64,000 nt of DNA from Streptomyces sp. NRRL S-340 (GCF_000720185.1 NZ_JOIY01000021.1:58945-122944); one strand, 5' to 3'; positions 52,929-62,431 are shown, numbered from the stretch's first letter. Translations and numbers: made by a program. Notes: generated by a model from the sequence alone, not told the origin.

Positions 52929-54207
52929 CTGGGGCGGGAACGTCCGCTCCCGTCCCGCGCGGGAGGTGACGCCCGCGTCGGTGGACGAACTGGCCGCGGC
53001 CGTGCGGCGGGCCGCCGAGGACGGTCTGCCGGTGAAGGCGGTGGGCACCGGCCACTCCTTCACGTCCATCGCCGCCACCGACGGGGTCCTGGTCCGCCCC
53101 CGGCTGCTGACCGGCATCCGCGGCATCGACCGCGAGGCCATGACCGTCACGGTGGAGGCGGGCACCCCGCTCAAGCGGCTGAACGTGGCCCTCGCGCGCG
53201 AGGGGCTGTCCCTCACGAACATGGGCGACATCATGGAGCAGACGGTGTCCGGGGCGACCAGCACCGGCACCCACGGCACCGGCCGCGAGTCGGCCTCCCT
53301 CTCCGCCCAGATCAAGGGCCTGGAACTGGTCACGGCCGACGGTTCGGTGCTCACCTGCTCCGAGAAGGAGAACCCGGAGGTCTTCGCGGCCGCCCGGATC
53401 GGCCTGGGCGCGCTCGGCATCGTCACGGCGATCACCTTCGCCGTCGAGCCGGTCTTCCTGCTCACCGCACGCGAGGAACCGATGCCCCTGGACCGGGTGC
53501 TGGCGGAGTTCGACCAGCTCTGGGCGGAGAACGAGCACTTCGAGTTCTACTGGTTCCCGCACACCGGCAGCACCAACACCAAGCGCAACAACCGCAGCGC
53601 GGGCCCCGAGGCGCCGGTGGCGCCGCTGGCCGGCTGGATCGAGGACGAGTTCCTCTCCAACGGCGTCTTCCAGGCGGCCAACTGGGTCGGCCGCGCGGTG
53701 CCCGCCACCGTCCCCGCGATCGCCCGCCTCTCCAGCCGGGCGCTGTCGGCCCGGACGTACACCGACATCCCGTACAAGGTCTTCACCTCGCCGCGGCGGG
53801 TGCGGTTCGTGGAGATGGAGTACGCCGTCCCGCGGGCGGCGCTGACGGACACCCTGCGCGAGCTGAAGGCGATGGTGGACCGCTCGGGTCTGCGCGTGAG
53901 CTTCCCGGTGGAGGTGCGCACCGCGCCCGCCGACGACATCGCCCTGTCCACGGCGTCGGGGCGGGACAGCGCCTACGTGGCGGTCCACATGTTCCGCGGC
54001 ACGCCCTACCAGCGGTACTTCACCGCCGCCGAGCGGATCTTCACCGCGCACGAGGGCCGGCCGCACTGGGGGAAGATCCACACCAGGGACGCCGAGTACT
54101 TCGCCCGGGTGTATCCACGTTTCGGTGAGTTCACCGCGCTGCGGGACCGGCTGGATCCGGAACGCCGTTTCCGGAACGACTACTTGCGGAGGGTGCTGGG
54201 GCAGTAG
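52888..54207 (+). CDS. D-arabinono-1,4-lactone oxidase family FAD protein
   Basis: This 439-residue oxidase has an N-terminal FAD-binding PCMH domain (VKAVGTGHSFTSIAATDG; SGATSTGTHGTG, near the usual flavin-contact segment) and a C-terminal ALO domain (FEFYWFPHTG; PHWGKIH; RRFRNDYL). It oxidises aldonolactones or sugar alcohols. The start is a TTG at 52888, supported by GGGGAGG just upstream; it overlaps the MFS gene, implying coupling. Its 3' end overlaps the convergent gene by 77 bases. Confidence 0.88.
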   Translation: MGSTASAKNGIWRNWGGNVRSRPAREVTPASVDELAAAVRRAAEDGLPVKAVGTGHSFTSIAATDGVLVRPRLLTGIRGIDREAMTVTVEAGTPLKRLNVALAREGLSLTNMGDIMEQTVSGATSTGTHGTGRESASLSAQIKGLELVTADGSVLTCSEKENPEVFAAARIGLGALGIVTAITFAVEPVFLLTAREEPMPLDRVLAEFDQLWAENEHFEFYWFPHTGSTNTKRNNRSAGPEAPVAPLAGWIEDEFLSNGVFQAANWVGRAVPATVPAIARLSSRALSARTYTDIPYKVFTSPRRVRFVEMEYAVPRAALTDTLRELKAMVDRSGLRVSFPVEVRTAPADDIALSTASGRDSAYVAVHMFRGTPYQRYFTAAERIFTAHEGRPHWGKIHTRDAEYFARVYPRFGEFTALRDRLDPERRFRNDYLRRVLGQ

Positions 54208-55039
54208 CCGAGGCGCCGGGCGCGGGGGCCGTTCCGCCGGTGCCCGGCGTGCCGTCCGGGCCAGAGCCCGGGTCCGGACCTGAGCCCGCCCCCGAGTCGG
54301 TGCCCGATCCGGCGGGCGTCCTGCCCCCGGAACCCGTGCCCGTGCCGTCCGTGCTCCTCGTGCCGGTGTGCGCGCCGCTGTCCGGGATCGGCGTCGGGGT
54401 CCCGGTCGCCCCCTGTCCGGGGCCGCCGGAGACACCCGCACCCGGCGACGCCCCGTCATCCGTTCCGGTGGTTCCCGCCGGCGAGCCGGACGGCTCCGGG
54501 GTGTCGCCGCCGGACGGCGCCGCCTTCCCCCGGTGGCCCGTCACGGCGTCGCCGACCGTGGTGCCGCCGCGGCCGCTGAAGCTGCTGCCCGACACCAGTT
54601 CGTACGCGGTGATCCCGGCCATGGTGACGCCGAACACCAGGGCCGCCGCGATCACCGGCCGCTTCCAGCTCTTGACGCGGGCCCGGTAGACCGTGCCCTC
54701 GGAGAACTCGCCGGGGGCCGGTGCCCCGCCTCCGGGGGCCGGTGCCGCGCTGATGCCGTCCGTCCCGGCGACCGGACGGACGGAGACGGTCGCGGTGCGG
54801 ATCTGCTCGCCGGTGCGCCGGAAGAAGTGCTGGAAGACCGAACCGCCGCAGGTGGCGACCACACTGACGACGCCCGCCCCCAGGATCGTGCCGTAGACAC
54901 CGAAGTACGAGGCGAGTTTCGCGGCGACCACGGCGGCCACCGCGCTGCCCGCGACCTGGGCCACGCTCAGGTCGATCCGCCGCCTCCTCACCTCCTGCCC
55001 CGTACTCGGCTCGTCACCGCTCTCGGGCCTTTCACGCAT
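54131..55039 (-). CDS. Membrane protein with Gly/Ser/Thr/Pro-rich extracellular tail
   Basis: This 302-residue protein has a short cytoplasmic start, a hydrophobic stretch (VAGSAVAAVVAAKLASYFGV and following, about residues 30-65) and a basic linker (VYRARVKSWKR). A further membrane helix (VIAAALVFGVTMAGITAYEL) and about 140 residues of low-complexity, probably disordered outer tail follow. ATG 55039 has AGG-type sites upstream. Its last 25 codons run antisense to the oxidase gene, an unusual convergent overlap. Function unknown. Confidence 0.7.
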   Translation of the reverse strand: MRERPESGDEPSTGQEVRRRRIDLSVAQVAGSAVAAVVAAKLASYFGVYGTILGAGVVSVVATCGGSVFQHFFRRTGEQIRTATVSVRPVAGTDGISAAPAPGGGAPAPGEFSEGTVYRARVKSWKRPVIAAALVFGVTMAGITAYELVSGSSFSGRGGTTVGDAVTGHRGKAAPSGGDTPEPSGSPAGTTGTDDGASPGAGVSGGPGQGATGTPTPIPDSGAHTGTRSTDGTGTGSGGRTPAGSGTDSGAGSGPDPGSGPDGTPGTGGTAPAPGASATAPAPSASSRSGNGVPDPAGPAAR

Positions 55040-55526
55040 ACCCGGACCTTGCCTGCCTTTCCCGCACATGACCGACCTTCGGGATCTGATCGGCCGACTG
55101 CACGAGAAAGGGACGTACGGACGAAACCGTTAGTTCCGTTTCTGGTGATTACGTGAAGTACGCCACGTTCATGATCGATAAAACGGGTCAGGGACGGCCA
55201 AGTCCCTCCCCTTGCCAGAAGTTGGGCGGCGCGCCGATCCACGCACGTGGCCCGAATGGAGTACTGTTGCGAGCCCTGGGTCCGGCCTCCCGCCGGGGTG
55301 TCCGAGACCTGCTGGACCGCCGGGAGGGGGCTGGTTGCACAGGGTGACGCGGTTGGTCACTGAGCGTTGTGAACAGGTAACCGTGCCATAACGGCGTTCC
55401 AGGGCCCGCGCCCGACACGCCGGGCAACTCGGCAAGGTTGTGGCAGGCTGCACCCGGGCAGGCCACACTCGACTAGCGGAAGCAGCGACGCACGTGACGT
55501 CGGCAGGCACCACCCGGGAGGTCCCC

Positions 55527-56570
55527 ATGCCCGAACTGCGTGTCGTGGCCGTCTCCAATGACGGCACACGGCTGGTGCTGAAGGCTGCGGACAGCACGGA
55601 GTACACGCTTCCCATCGACGAACGGCTCCGCGCCGCCGTGCGCGGCGACCGTCCCCGCCTCGGCCAGATCGAGATCGAGGTGGAGAGCCATCTCCGCCCC
55701 CGCGACATCCAGGCGCGGATAAGAGCAGGCGCGACCGCGGAAGAGGTCGCCCAGCTCGCCGGCATCCCCGTGGACCGCGTGCGCCGCTTCGAGGGCCCCG
55801 TGCTGGCCGAGCGCGCCTTCATGGCCGAGCGTGCCCGCAAGACCCCGGTCCGCCGCCCCGGCGAGAACTCCGGCCCGCTGCTCGGCGAGGCCGTCCAGGA
55901 ACGGCTGCTGCTGCGCGGCGCCGAGAAGGACACCGTGCAGTGGGACTCCTGGCGCCGCGACGACGGCACCTGGGAGGTCCTGCTGGTCTACCTGGTCGCG
56001 GGCGAACCGCACTCGGCGAGCTGGACGTACGACCCGCCGCGGCGGCTCGTGCAGGCCGTCGACGCGGAGGCGCGCGCCCTGATCGGCGAGTCGGACGACC
56101 TCGGCGCACCGGAGCCCAGCTTCCCGTTCGTGCCCCGCATCGCCCGGCTGCCCCGCGACCGCCCCCTGGACCGGGAGCGTGACCGGGACCGCGACCGTCC
56201 CGCGCTGCCGGCGCAGTCGCTCGAACCGGCCGCGGAGAGCACGGGCGAGCGCGATTCCCTGACCAGCCTGCTGGAGGCGGTACCGAGCTTCCGCGGCGAC
56301 CTGGTGGTGCCCGAGCGCACCCCGGAGCCCGTGGACGAGCCCGACGAGGAGGCGGCGGTGGAGGAACCGCCCGCCCCCGCGGCGTCCGCCGGAGCCGGTT
56401 CCGCCTACGCGGACGTGCTCATGCCCCGCTCGGTGGGCAGCCACCGCGACCGCCTCGTCGGCGCGACCGACCGCCAGGCCGAGGCGGACGGTGTCCGGCC
56501 AGGCCGCCGGGCCGCCGTCCCCAGCTGGGACGAGATCGTCTTCGGCACCCGCCGCAAGAAGCAGGAGTAG
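55527..56570 (+). CDS. sepH: Cell division protein SepH (DUF3071)
   Basis: This 347-residue protein opens MPELRVVAVSNDGTRLVL, the DUF3071 domain, with a helix-turn-helix at about 65-95 (ATAEEVAQLAGIPVDRVRRF). A long disordered C-terminus ends in a conserved short motif (PSWDEIVFGTRRKK). SepH binds FtsZ and promotes filament assembly during Streptomyces division. ATG 55527 has GGGAGG upstream. The upstream gap of 487 bases to the divergent gene contains its promoter and no other gene I can support. Confidence 0.93.
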   Translation: MPELRVVAVSNDGTRLVLKAADSTEYTLPIDERLRAAVRGDRPRLGQIEIEVESHLRPRDIQARIRAGATAEEVAQLAGIPVDRVRRFEGPVLAERAFMAERARKTPVRRPGENSGPLLGEAVQERLLLRGAEKDTVQWDSWRRDDGTWEVLLVYLVAGEPHSASWTYDPPRRLVQAVDAEARALIGESDDLGAPEPSFPFVPRIARLPRDRPLDRERDRDRDRPALPAQSLEPAAESTGERDSLTSLLEAVPSFRGDLVVPERTPEPVDEPDEEAAVEEPPAPAASAGAGSAYADVLMPRSVGSHRDRLVGATDRQAEADGVRPGRRAAVPSWDEIVFGTRRKKQE

Positions 56571-56672
56571 CGGGCCCCCGCGTACGGGGTCCAAGGCCCC
56601 GGCGTACAGGGTTCACGGGGCTCAGGGCCGCGCGACCGGCGCGGCCCTCCCCGGCGTACGCGCCGCCCGCGC

Positions 56673-57524
56673 CTACTGCGGGTCGGCTCCCACCGCCACC
56701 GGCCGGGACGGGTCCGAGGACCACTCCGACCACGAACCCACGTACAGGGCCGCCGGGATGCCCGCCACGGCCAGGGCCAGCACCTCGTGCGCGCCGGAGA
56801 CGCCCGAGCCGCAGTACACGCCCACGTGCGTGCCCTCGGCCGCGCCCAGCGCCCGGAACCGCTCCCGCAGCACACCCGCGGGCAGGAAACGCCCGTCGGG
56901 GCCCACGTTCTCGGTCGTGGGGGCGGACACCGCGCCCGGGATGTGGCCGCCGACGCGGTCGACGGGCTCCACCTCACCCCGGTAGCGCTCCCCCGCGCGC
57001 GCGTCGAACAGGACGCCGGAGCGGGCCAGTTCCCCCGCGGCGTCGGCGTCCAGCAGTTCCAGGGCGCCGGGCGAGGGCGTGAAGTCGCCCTCGGCAGGTT
57101 CGGGAACCGCCGTCTCCAGCGGACCGTCCCAGGCCGCCAGGCCACCGTCCAGGACCCGTACGTCGGGATGCCCGGTCCAGCGCAGCAGCCACCAGGCGCG
57201 CGCCGCCGCCCAGCCCTGCCCGCCGTCGTACACGACGACCGGCCGGCCGGCGCTGACCCCGGCGCGGCGCATCGCCGCGCCGAACTCCGCGGTGGCGGGC
57301 AGCGGGTGGCGGCCGTGCGCGCCCGGCGCGGAGGCGAGTTCACGGTCGAGATCCACGAAGACGGCGCCGGGGACATGCCCGGCCGCGTGGGCGGCACGCC
57401 CGTCGAAGGGCGGCTCCCCGGCGGCCCTGGCGAGACTGAGCTGCCAGCGGACGTCGAGCAGGACCGGCGGGTTCGGCCCCCCGAGGGCCGCCGCCAGATC
57501 GGGTGCGGAGATGATGGCGTTCAT
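56673..57524 (-). CDS. Thiosulfate/3-mercaptopyruvate sulfurtransferase (rhodanese)
   Basis: This 283-residue two-domain rhodanese has an inactive N-terminal domain (LLDVRWQLS; HVPGAVFVDLDRELA) and a catalytic C-terminal domain with the active cysteine in VYCGSGVSGAH. The CGSG-type loop suits either thiosulfate or mercaptopyruvate. ATG 57524 has GAGG upstream. It converges on sepH, as is usual in Streptomyces. It is separate from, and not evidence for, the PT sulfur pathway. Confidence 0.9.
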   Translation of the reverse strand: MNAIISAPDLAAALGGPNPPVLLDVRWQLSLARAAGEPPFDGRAAHAAGHVPGAVFVDLDRELASAPGAHGRHPLPATAEFGAAMRRAGVSAGRPVVVYDGGQGWAAARAWWLLRWTGHPDVRVLDGGLAAWDGPLETAVPEPAEGDFTPSPGALELLDADAAGELARSGVLFDARAGERYRGEVEPVDRVGGHIPGAVSAPTTENVGPDGRFLPAGVLRERFRALGAAEGTHVGVYCGSGVSGAHEVLALAVAGIPAALYVGSWSEWSSDPSRPVAVGADPQ

Positions 57525-57767
57525 GGTCACCATCCTCGCGCACGGGGTGGCCGTCGCGTCCCGGTCCCGCTACTCTGCTCGGCCGGACAGGTCCGATCAC
57601 CAGGCGTACGGGATCGGCCACATGCTGTGCGCTCGATCGACATCCGCCGGCAAGCGCGCCGAAACGGTCAGGACACCGCACAGGGGGCATCCTCCGGTCG
57701 TCGACCGGGGTCCGGGGAAGAGCGGAAGCGACACGGCCACCGCGAGGGGCCGGAGAAGAGAGTGACG

Positions 57768-58583
57768 ATGACTCAGGCACCGGAGCCGGCCGCACGGGAC
57801 GTCCGGACACCCGCCCGGCACACGCCCGGCGCACCCTGCTGGGTGAGCCTGATGGTCCACGACATGACGGCGACGCAGGCCTTCTACGGGGAGCTGTTCG
57901 GCTGGGAGTTCGAACCGGGTCCGCCCCAGCTCGGTCCCTACGTGCGCGCGCTGCAGGACGGGCGGCAGGTGGCGGGCATCGGCCTGCTCCCGCCGGACCG
58001 GCACCTGCCCGTCGCCTGGACCCCGTACCTCGCCTCGGACGACGTCGATCTGACGGCCGAAACGGTACGGCTGTGCGGCGGCACGGTCGGGGTCGGGCCG
58101 CTCGACGCGGGGGAGGTCGGCCGGCTCGCGCTGGGCTGTGACCCCTCGGGGGCGGTCTTCGGCGTCTGGCAGATGCCGCCCGAGCGCGGCCCCGACGCCG
58201 GCGGGGTGCCCGGTACGCCCGTCTGGAACGAACTGCGGACGTACGAGACGGCGAACGTCGCCAAGTTCTACGGGACGCTGTTCGGTTACGAGGAGCGGCG
58301 CGCCGGGAACGGCGCGGGTGCGCAGGCCGCCGACCACGTGACCCTGTACCTCGACGGCCGCCCGGTCGCCGGGATCCTGGGCATCGGCCCCGCCCTGCGG
58401 CACGACGGGGGTTCGCACTGGACGACGTACTTCGAGGTGGACGACGTGGACGCGGCGCTGGAGCGCGTGACCGCGCTCGGCGGGCGCGTCCTCGCCGCGC
58501 CCGCGGAGACGGCCCACGGCCGGGCGGCCGCGGTCGCTGACGGCGAGGGGGCCCGGTTCACGCTGGTGCACAGCGGACACTGA
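57768..58583 (+). CDS. VOC-family (glyoxalase-like) protein with two domains
   Basis: This 271-residue protein consists of two vicinal-oxygen-chelate modules, residues about 25-135 (CWVSLMVHDMTATQAFYGEL) and 145-270 (VWNELRTYETANVAKFYGTL), an internal duplication. Homologues include hydroxylases of unknown substrate. ATG 57768 has GGAGAAGAG at the right distance; GTG 57762 is too close. Function not determinable. Confidence 0.85.
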   Translation: MTQAPEPAARDVRTPARHTPGAPCWVSLMVHDMTATQAFYGELFGWEFEPGPPQLGPYVRALQDGRQVAGIGLLPPDRHLPVAWTPYLASDDVDLTAETVRLCGGTVGVGPLDAGEVGRLALGCDPSGAVFGVWQMPPERGPDAGGVPGTPVWNELRTYETANVAKFYGTLFGYEERRAGNGAGAQAADHVTLYLDGRPVAGILGIGPALRHDGGSHWTTYFEVDDVDAALERVTALGGRVLAAPAETAHGRAAAVADGEGARFTLVHSGH

Positions 58584-58600
58584 CCGTGGCGCCCGCGCCG

Positions 58601-59065
58601 TCAGTCGTGTGAGGGGACCGTGCACTCCGCCCAGACGGTCTTGCCCGGTCCGTCCGGACGCGGGTGCCGGTCCCAGCGGGTGGCCAAGTGCGCGACGAGG
58701 AGCAGGCCGCGGCCGGACTCCGGCGCGCCGTCGCCGTCCCCCGGCGGGACCGGGTGGCGCGGAAGGCGTTCGGCGCGGGCGTCGGTGACCTCCACCCGGA
58801 CCGTACGGTCCTCGGGCGTGTACCGGAGGCGGAGACGGAAGTCCCGGCCGGGTACGTGACCGTGCCGCACGGCGTTCGCGGCGAGTTCGGCCACGATCAG
58901 CACGACCGTGTCGTGCGCTTCGGTGTCGTACGGGACACCCCATGCGTCCAGGCGGACGGCTGCCAGACGGCGGGCGAGGCGCGCCCCGCGGGGTGTGGAG
59001 GTGAAGCTCATCTCGAAGTCCGTGGCCACGCTGCCGCCGGTGGGGGCGGTCGGTCTCGTCGTCAT
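58601..59065 (-). CDS. RsbW-type anti-sigma factor/ATP-binding regulator
   Basis: This 154-residue protein has a HATPase_c_2 domain with ELAANAVRHG (N-box), VTDARAERLP and GRGLLLVAHLA (lid). Streptomyces encodes many such kinases, often next to DUF5753/DUF397 sets as here. It may bind a sigma factor or anti-sigma antagonist. ATG 59065 begins MTTRPTAP; upstream codons are unlikely to be translated. Confidence 0.85.
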   Translation of the reverse strand: MTTRPTAPTGGSVATDFEMSFTSTPRGARLARRLAAVRLDAWGVPYDTEAHDTVVLIVAELAANAVRHGHVPGRDFRLRLRYTPEDRTVRVEVTDARAERLPRHPVPPGDGDGAPESGRGLLLVAHLATRWDRHPRPDGPGKTVWAECTVPSHD

Positions 59066-59210
59066 GCCGGTCACTGTCCTGCCGGGACGCACGGCGTGAC
59101 CAGGGGTGACGCTGCGACAGGGCGTGCCTGTACGCGCCGTGTCCCCGCGCGTCGGAGCCGTGCGCCGTGACGCCGCCGTGTCCGACGGCGTTGGGGCAGA
59201 GGAGGCGGTG

Positions 59211-60074
59211 ATGCGCATGACCGAGCGCGAGGGCGCGGAGGCGGGGGCGGAGGCCGGGCAGCGGCCCGGGGACGAGGCGGGGCGCGGTGTCGTCACCGCG
59301 TTCGGGCAGACCCTGAAGACGCTGAGGCTGCGGGTGGGCCTGGAACGCGAGGAGTTCGGGCGGCAGCTCGGGTACTCGGCGTCCACGATCGCGTCGTTCG
59401 AACAGGGCCGCCGGATTCCGTCCCCCCGGACCATCGAGCGGGCCGACGAGGTTCTGGAGGCGGGGGGCTTGCTGTGTCTGTGGAAGGAGCAGGTGGAGCG
59501 GGCTCAGTATCCGGCGTTCTTCCAGGGGATGGCGGTGTTGGAGAAGGAGGCTGTTGAACTCGTCTCGTACAGCATGCCGGTGCTCAACGGCCTGTTGCAG
59601 ACCGAGGGTTACATGAGGACGCTTCTGGCGATGAGGCGGCCCCCACTGGACGAGGAGACCATCGAGCAGCGTGTAGCGGCACGAGTGGCCCGGCAGGACA
59701 TCTTCCAGCGTCGCCCGGCTCCGTTCCTCAGCTTCGTCCTCGACGAATCACTTCTGCGACGTCCGTACGGAGGCAGGGCGGTGTTGCGCGAGCAGCTGCA
59801 ACATCTGTTGCTGGTGGCAGAGATGCGCAACGTCGAGATCCAGGTCATACCGCTCGACCGTGAGGACAACGCGGGCGTGAACGGACCGTTCACCGTCGTC
59901 ACACGCAAGGACGGCAAGAAGTTCGTGTATGCAGAGGCACGAGGGATCGGCTCCCTGGAGACCGACCCGGAGCAAGGGGTCCTGGCCGCCGCACTCTATG
60001 GGATCATCCGATCGCAGGCTCTCAGTCCGCGAGAGTCAACGGAGTTCATCGAAGGGTTGCTGGGAGAGCTATGA
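59211..60074 (+). CDS. XRE HTH regulator with DUF5753 (Scr1 family)
   Basis: This 287-residue protein has an XRE helix-turn-helix (residues about 38-90; EEFGRQLGYSASTIASFEQG) followed by DUF5753 (YSMPVLNGLLQTEGYMRTLL; IQVIPLDREDNAGVNGPF). GAGGAGG precedes ATG 59211. The stop overlaps the DUF397 start by 4 bases; such HTH-DUF397 pairs behave like regulator/antidote modules in Streptomyces development (Scr1/Scr2, WhiJ-like). Confidence 0.9.
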   Translation: MRMTEREGAEAGAEAGQRPGDEAGRGVVTAFGQTLKTLRLRVGLEREEFGRQLGYSASTIASFEQGRRIPSPRTIERADEVLEAGGLLCLWKEQVERAQYPAFFQGMAVLEKEAVELVSYSMPVLNGLLQTEGYMRTLLAMRRPPLDEETIEQRVAARVARQDIFQRRPAPFLSFVLDESLLRRPYGGRAVLREQLQHLLLVAEMRNVEIQVIPLDREDNAGVNGPFTVVTRKDGKKFVYAEARGIGSLETDPEQGVLAAALYGIIRSQALSPRESTEFIEGLLGEL

Positions 60075-60277
60075 ACACCGCCGAGTCCTCGATCGTCGCC
60101 TCCGGCCTCACCTGGCACAAGAGCAGCTACAGCGGAACCGAGGGCGGTGAATGCGTGGAGGTCGCTGACGCTGCGGCTGCTGTCCACGTCCGGGACTCCA
60201 AGGCCGTCGCCGGGCCCGTGCTCACCGTCTCGCGTGACGCCTGGGCCGGGTTCGTCGGACTGGCGCGGCGCGCCTGA
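60071..60277 (+). CDS. DUF397 small protein, copy 1
   Basis: This 68-residue protein has the DUF397 signature LTWHKSSYSG, ECVEVAD, VHVRDSK and the C-terminal WAGFV. It overlaps the HTH gene by 4 bases and is presumably its partner that relieves repression. An almost identical copy follows 243 bases on. Confidence 0.9.
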   Translation: MNTAESSIVASGLTWHKSSYSGTEGGECVEVADAAAAVHVRDSKAVAGPVLTVSRDAWAGFVGLARRA

Positions 60278-60313
60278 CGCTTCGAAGTTCACCGAAGGGC
60301 TGATGGGATCGCC

Positions 60314-60520
60314 ATGAACACCGCCGAGTCCTCGATCGTCGCCTCCGGCCTCACCTGGTACAAGAGCAGCTACAGCGGAGCCGAAGGCGGTGAATGCGTG
60401 GAGGTCGCTGACGCTGCGGCTGCTGTCCACGTCCGGGACTCCAAGGCCGCCGCCGGGCTCATGGTCACCGTCTCGCGTGAGGCCTGGGCCGGGTTCGTCG
60501 GGTCGGTGCGGCGCGGCTGA
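60314..60520 (+). CDS. DUF397 small protein, copy 2
   Basis: This 68-residue near-duplicate of the preceding gene differs at about ten residues (for example WYKSSYSGA for WHKSSYSGT). The 243-base offset includes the upstream ribosome-site region, indicating tandem duplication of the whole unit. It ends 4 bases before the convergent tdk stop. Confidence 0.9.
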   Translation: MNTAESSIVASGLTWYKSSYSGAEGGECVEVADAAAAVHVRDSKAAAGLMVTVSREAWAGFVGSVRRG

Positions 60521-60524
60521 CGCT

Positions 60525-61184
60525 TCAGCGGCGGGTGCCGGGTTCCACCGGGAGGACGTCCGGTGACAGCGCCCCCGCCCGGGCGGAGGCCGCCGTCATG
60601 CGGCGGCGGTGGTGGCGGCGGCACAGGACCTCGTAGCCCACCTCGTCCTCGGACTGGTTGACGTCGCCGACGACCACCTGGGCACCCTCGACGACCATGA
60701 CGCCGCCCACCGTGCGGGCGTTGTGCGTGGCGCGGGCGCCGCACCAGCACAGGGCCTCGACCTGGAGCACCTCGACCCGGTCGGCCAGTTCGACCAGGCG
60801 CTGGGAGCCGGGGAACAGCTTGGAGCGGAAGTCGGTCGTGATGCCGAAGGCGTAGACGTCGATCTCCAGGTCGTCGACGACGCGGGCGAGCTGGTCGATC
60901 TGCTCCGGGGCGAGGAACTGCGCCTCGTCGGCGATCACGTAGTCGGCCCGGCCGCCCCGGGAGAGGTGGTCGACGAGGTAGGCGTACAGGTCGACACCGT
61001 CCTCGACCTCCACCGCGTCCGTGACCAGGCCGAGCCGTGAGGACAGCTTGCCCTCGCCCGCCCGGTCGTCGCGGGTGAAGATCATGCCGGCGAGGCCGCG
61101 CGCCGAGCGGTTGTGCTCGATCTGGAGAGCCAGTGTCGACTTCCCGCAGTCCATGGTTCCGGAGAAGAACACCAGCTCGGGCAT
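60525..61184 (-). CDS. tdk: Thymidine kinase (type II)
   Basis: This 219-residue salvage enzyme phosphorylates thymidine to dTMP. It has P-loop GTMDCGKST at residues 9-17, DEAQF (Walker B/catalytic Glu), lasso region and zinc ligands CWC and C-terminal CRRHH. A C-terminal extension of about 20 residues is present. ATG 61184 agrees with family starts. Confidence 0.93.
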   Translation of the reverse strand: MPELVFFSGTMDCGKSTLALQIEHNRSARGLAGMIFTRDDRAGEGKLSSRLGLVTDAVEVEDGVDLYAYLVDHLSRGGRADYVIADEAQFLAPEQIDQLARVVDDLEIDVYAFGITTDFRSKLFPGSQRLVELADRVEVLQVEALCWCGARATHNARTVGGVMVVEGAQVVVGDVNQSEDEVGYEVLCRRHHRRRMTAASARAGALSPDVLPVEPGTRR

Positions 61185-61237
61185 GAGGGGGCGGGCACCT
61201 TTCGGCGAGGTCGGTGAGGGAAGGGGGGGCGGAAGCT

Positions 61238-62431
61238 TCAGGAGCGTACTTCGAGGAGCGGGACCAACTGCTCGGCAGGGGTCATCGAGCCGTGGTTGCC
61301 GGCCATCGAGGACTCCTTGGGTTCCCGCTCGGAGGCGATGAGCAGGACGTCGTCCCGGGCCGCCGCGACGACGTCGCCGATCCGCGCGTACACGCGCTCG
61401 TCGATGCGCGGACCGAACCAGCCGGCCTCGATCGCCTCGTCGCGCGAGGCCACCCAGAACTGCTCGCCGAGCACCTCGCGCCAGCAGGTCAGCACGTCGC
61501 CCGCGGCGCCGGGCACCGCGTAGACGTGGCGGGCGCGGCCCTCGCCGCCGAGCAGGGCGACGCCCGCCCGCAGCTCCCAGTCCTCGTCGAAGTCGAGGCG
61601 GTGCTCCTCGTCGAACGGGATGTCGACCATGCCGTGGTCGGCGGTGACGTAGAGGGCGCTGCGCGGCGGAAGCTGCTCGGCCAGGCGCTGGACCAGCCGG
61701 TCGACGCACATCAGCTGGCCGCGCCAGGCGTCGGAGTCCACCCCGTAGCGGTGGCCGGCGCCGTCGAGTTCGGAGTAGTACGTGTAGACGAGGGCGCGGT
61801 CGGCGGCGGCGAGCTGCCCGGCCGCCACGTCCATGCGGTCCTCGCCGGTCAGCCGTCCCAGGAAGGTGCCGCCGCTGAGCGCGACCTTGGTCAGCGGGGT
61901 GTTCTGGAAGGTCGGGGAGGAGACCTGTGCGGCGTGCACCCCCGCACGGTGGGCCAGCTCGAAGACCGTGGGGTACGGCTGCCAGGCGCGCGGGTCGGTG
62001 TACGGCTGCCAGCGCAGCTGGTTCATCAGACCGCCGGTGGCCGGGTCGCGCACCGTGTAGCCGGGCAGGCCGTGCGCGCCCGGGGGCAGGCCGGTGCCGA
62101 CGGAGGCGAGGGAGGTCGCGGTGGTGGCCGGGTAGCCGGCGGTGAGCGGGCGGCCGGTGCCGCCGCGCGAGCTGCCCAGCAGGGAGGTCAGGAAGGGCGC
62201 CTCGTCGGGGTGCGCCCTCAGCTGCTCCCAGCCGAGCCCGTCGATCAGGAAGACGCAGGCGCGGTCGGTGGGGGTCAGCTCGCCGATCGCGGCCGTCGTC
62301 TCCGGTACGCCCATGCCCGCGGCCAGCGTGGGCAGCAGGTCGGCGAGCGAGCCCGAGCCGTACTCGGGGACGGGCGCGGAGGCGACGGCCAGGGGCTCGG
62401 GGTGGTCCCAGGCGGTGGGCTGTGCCGACAT
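61238..62431 (-). CDS. Alkaline phosphatase-superfamily nucleotide pyrophosphatase/phosphodiesterase
   Basis: This 397-residue protein has the metal-binding core: FLIDGLGW, the nucleophile Thr in GYPATTATSL, TYYSELDGAGHRYG, VTADHGMVDIP and NHGSMTPAEQ. It belongs to the NPP type acting on nucleotide phosphodiesters. Its start shares one base with the DUF5998 stop (TGATG), so they are co-translated. No signal peptide is evident, suggesting a cytoplasmic enzyme. Confidence 0.88.
   Translation of the reverse strand: MSAQPTAWDHPEPLAVASAPVPEYGSGSLADLLPTLAAGMGVPETTAAIGELTPTDRACVFLIDGLGWEQLRAHPDEAPFLTSLLGSSRGGTGRPLTAGYPATTATSLASVGTGLPPGAHGLPGYTVRDPATGGLMNQLRWQPYTDPRAWQPYPTVFELAHRAGVHAAQVSSPTFQNTPLTKVALSGGTFLGRLTGEDRMDVAAGQLAAADRALVYTYYSELDGAGHRYGVDSDAWRGQLMCVDRLVQRLAEQLPPRSALYVTADHGMVDIPFDEEHRLDFDEDWELRAGVALLGGEGRARHVYAVPGAAGDVLTCWREVLGEQFWVASRDEAIEAGWFGPRIDERVYARIGDVVAAARDDVLLIASEREPKESSMAGNHGSMTPAEQLVPLLEVRS

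Noticed and set aside
56673..57524. Rhodanese as part of the PT sulfur pathway
   Set aside because: It lies in conserved core sequence 40 kb from the ssp genes beside sepH, and sspA already supplies sulfur for PT.
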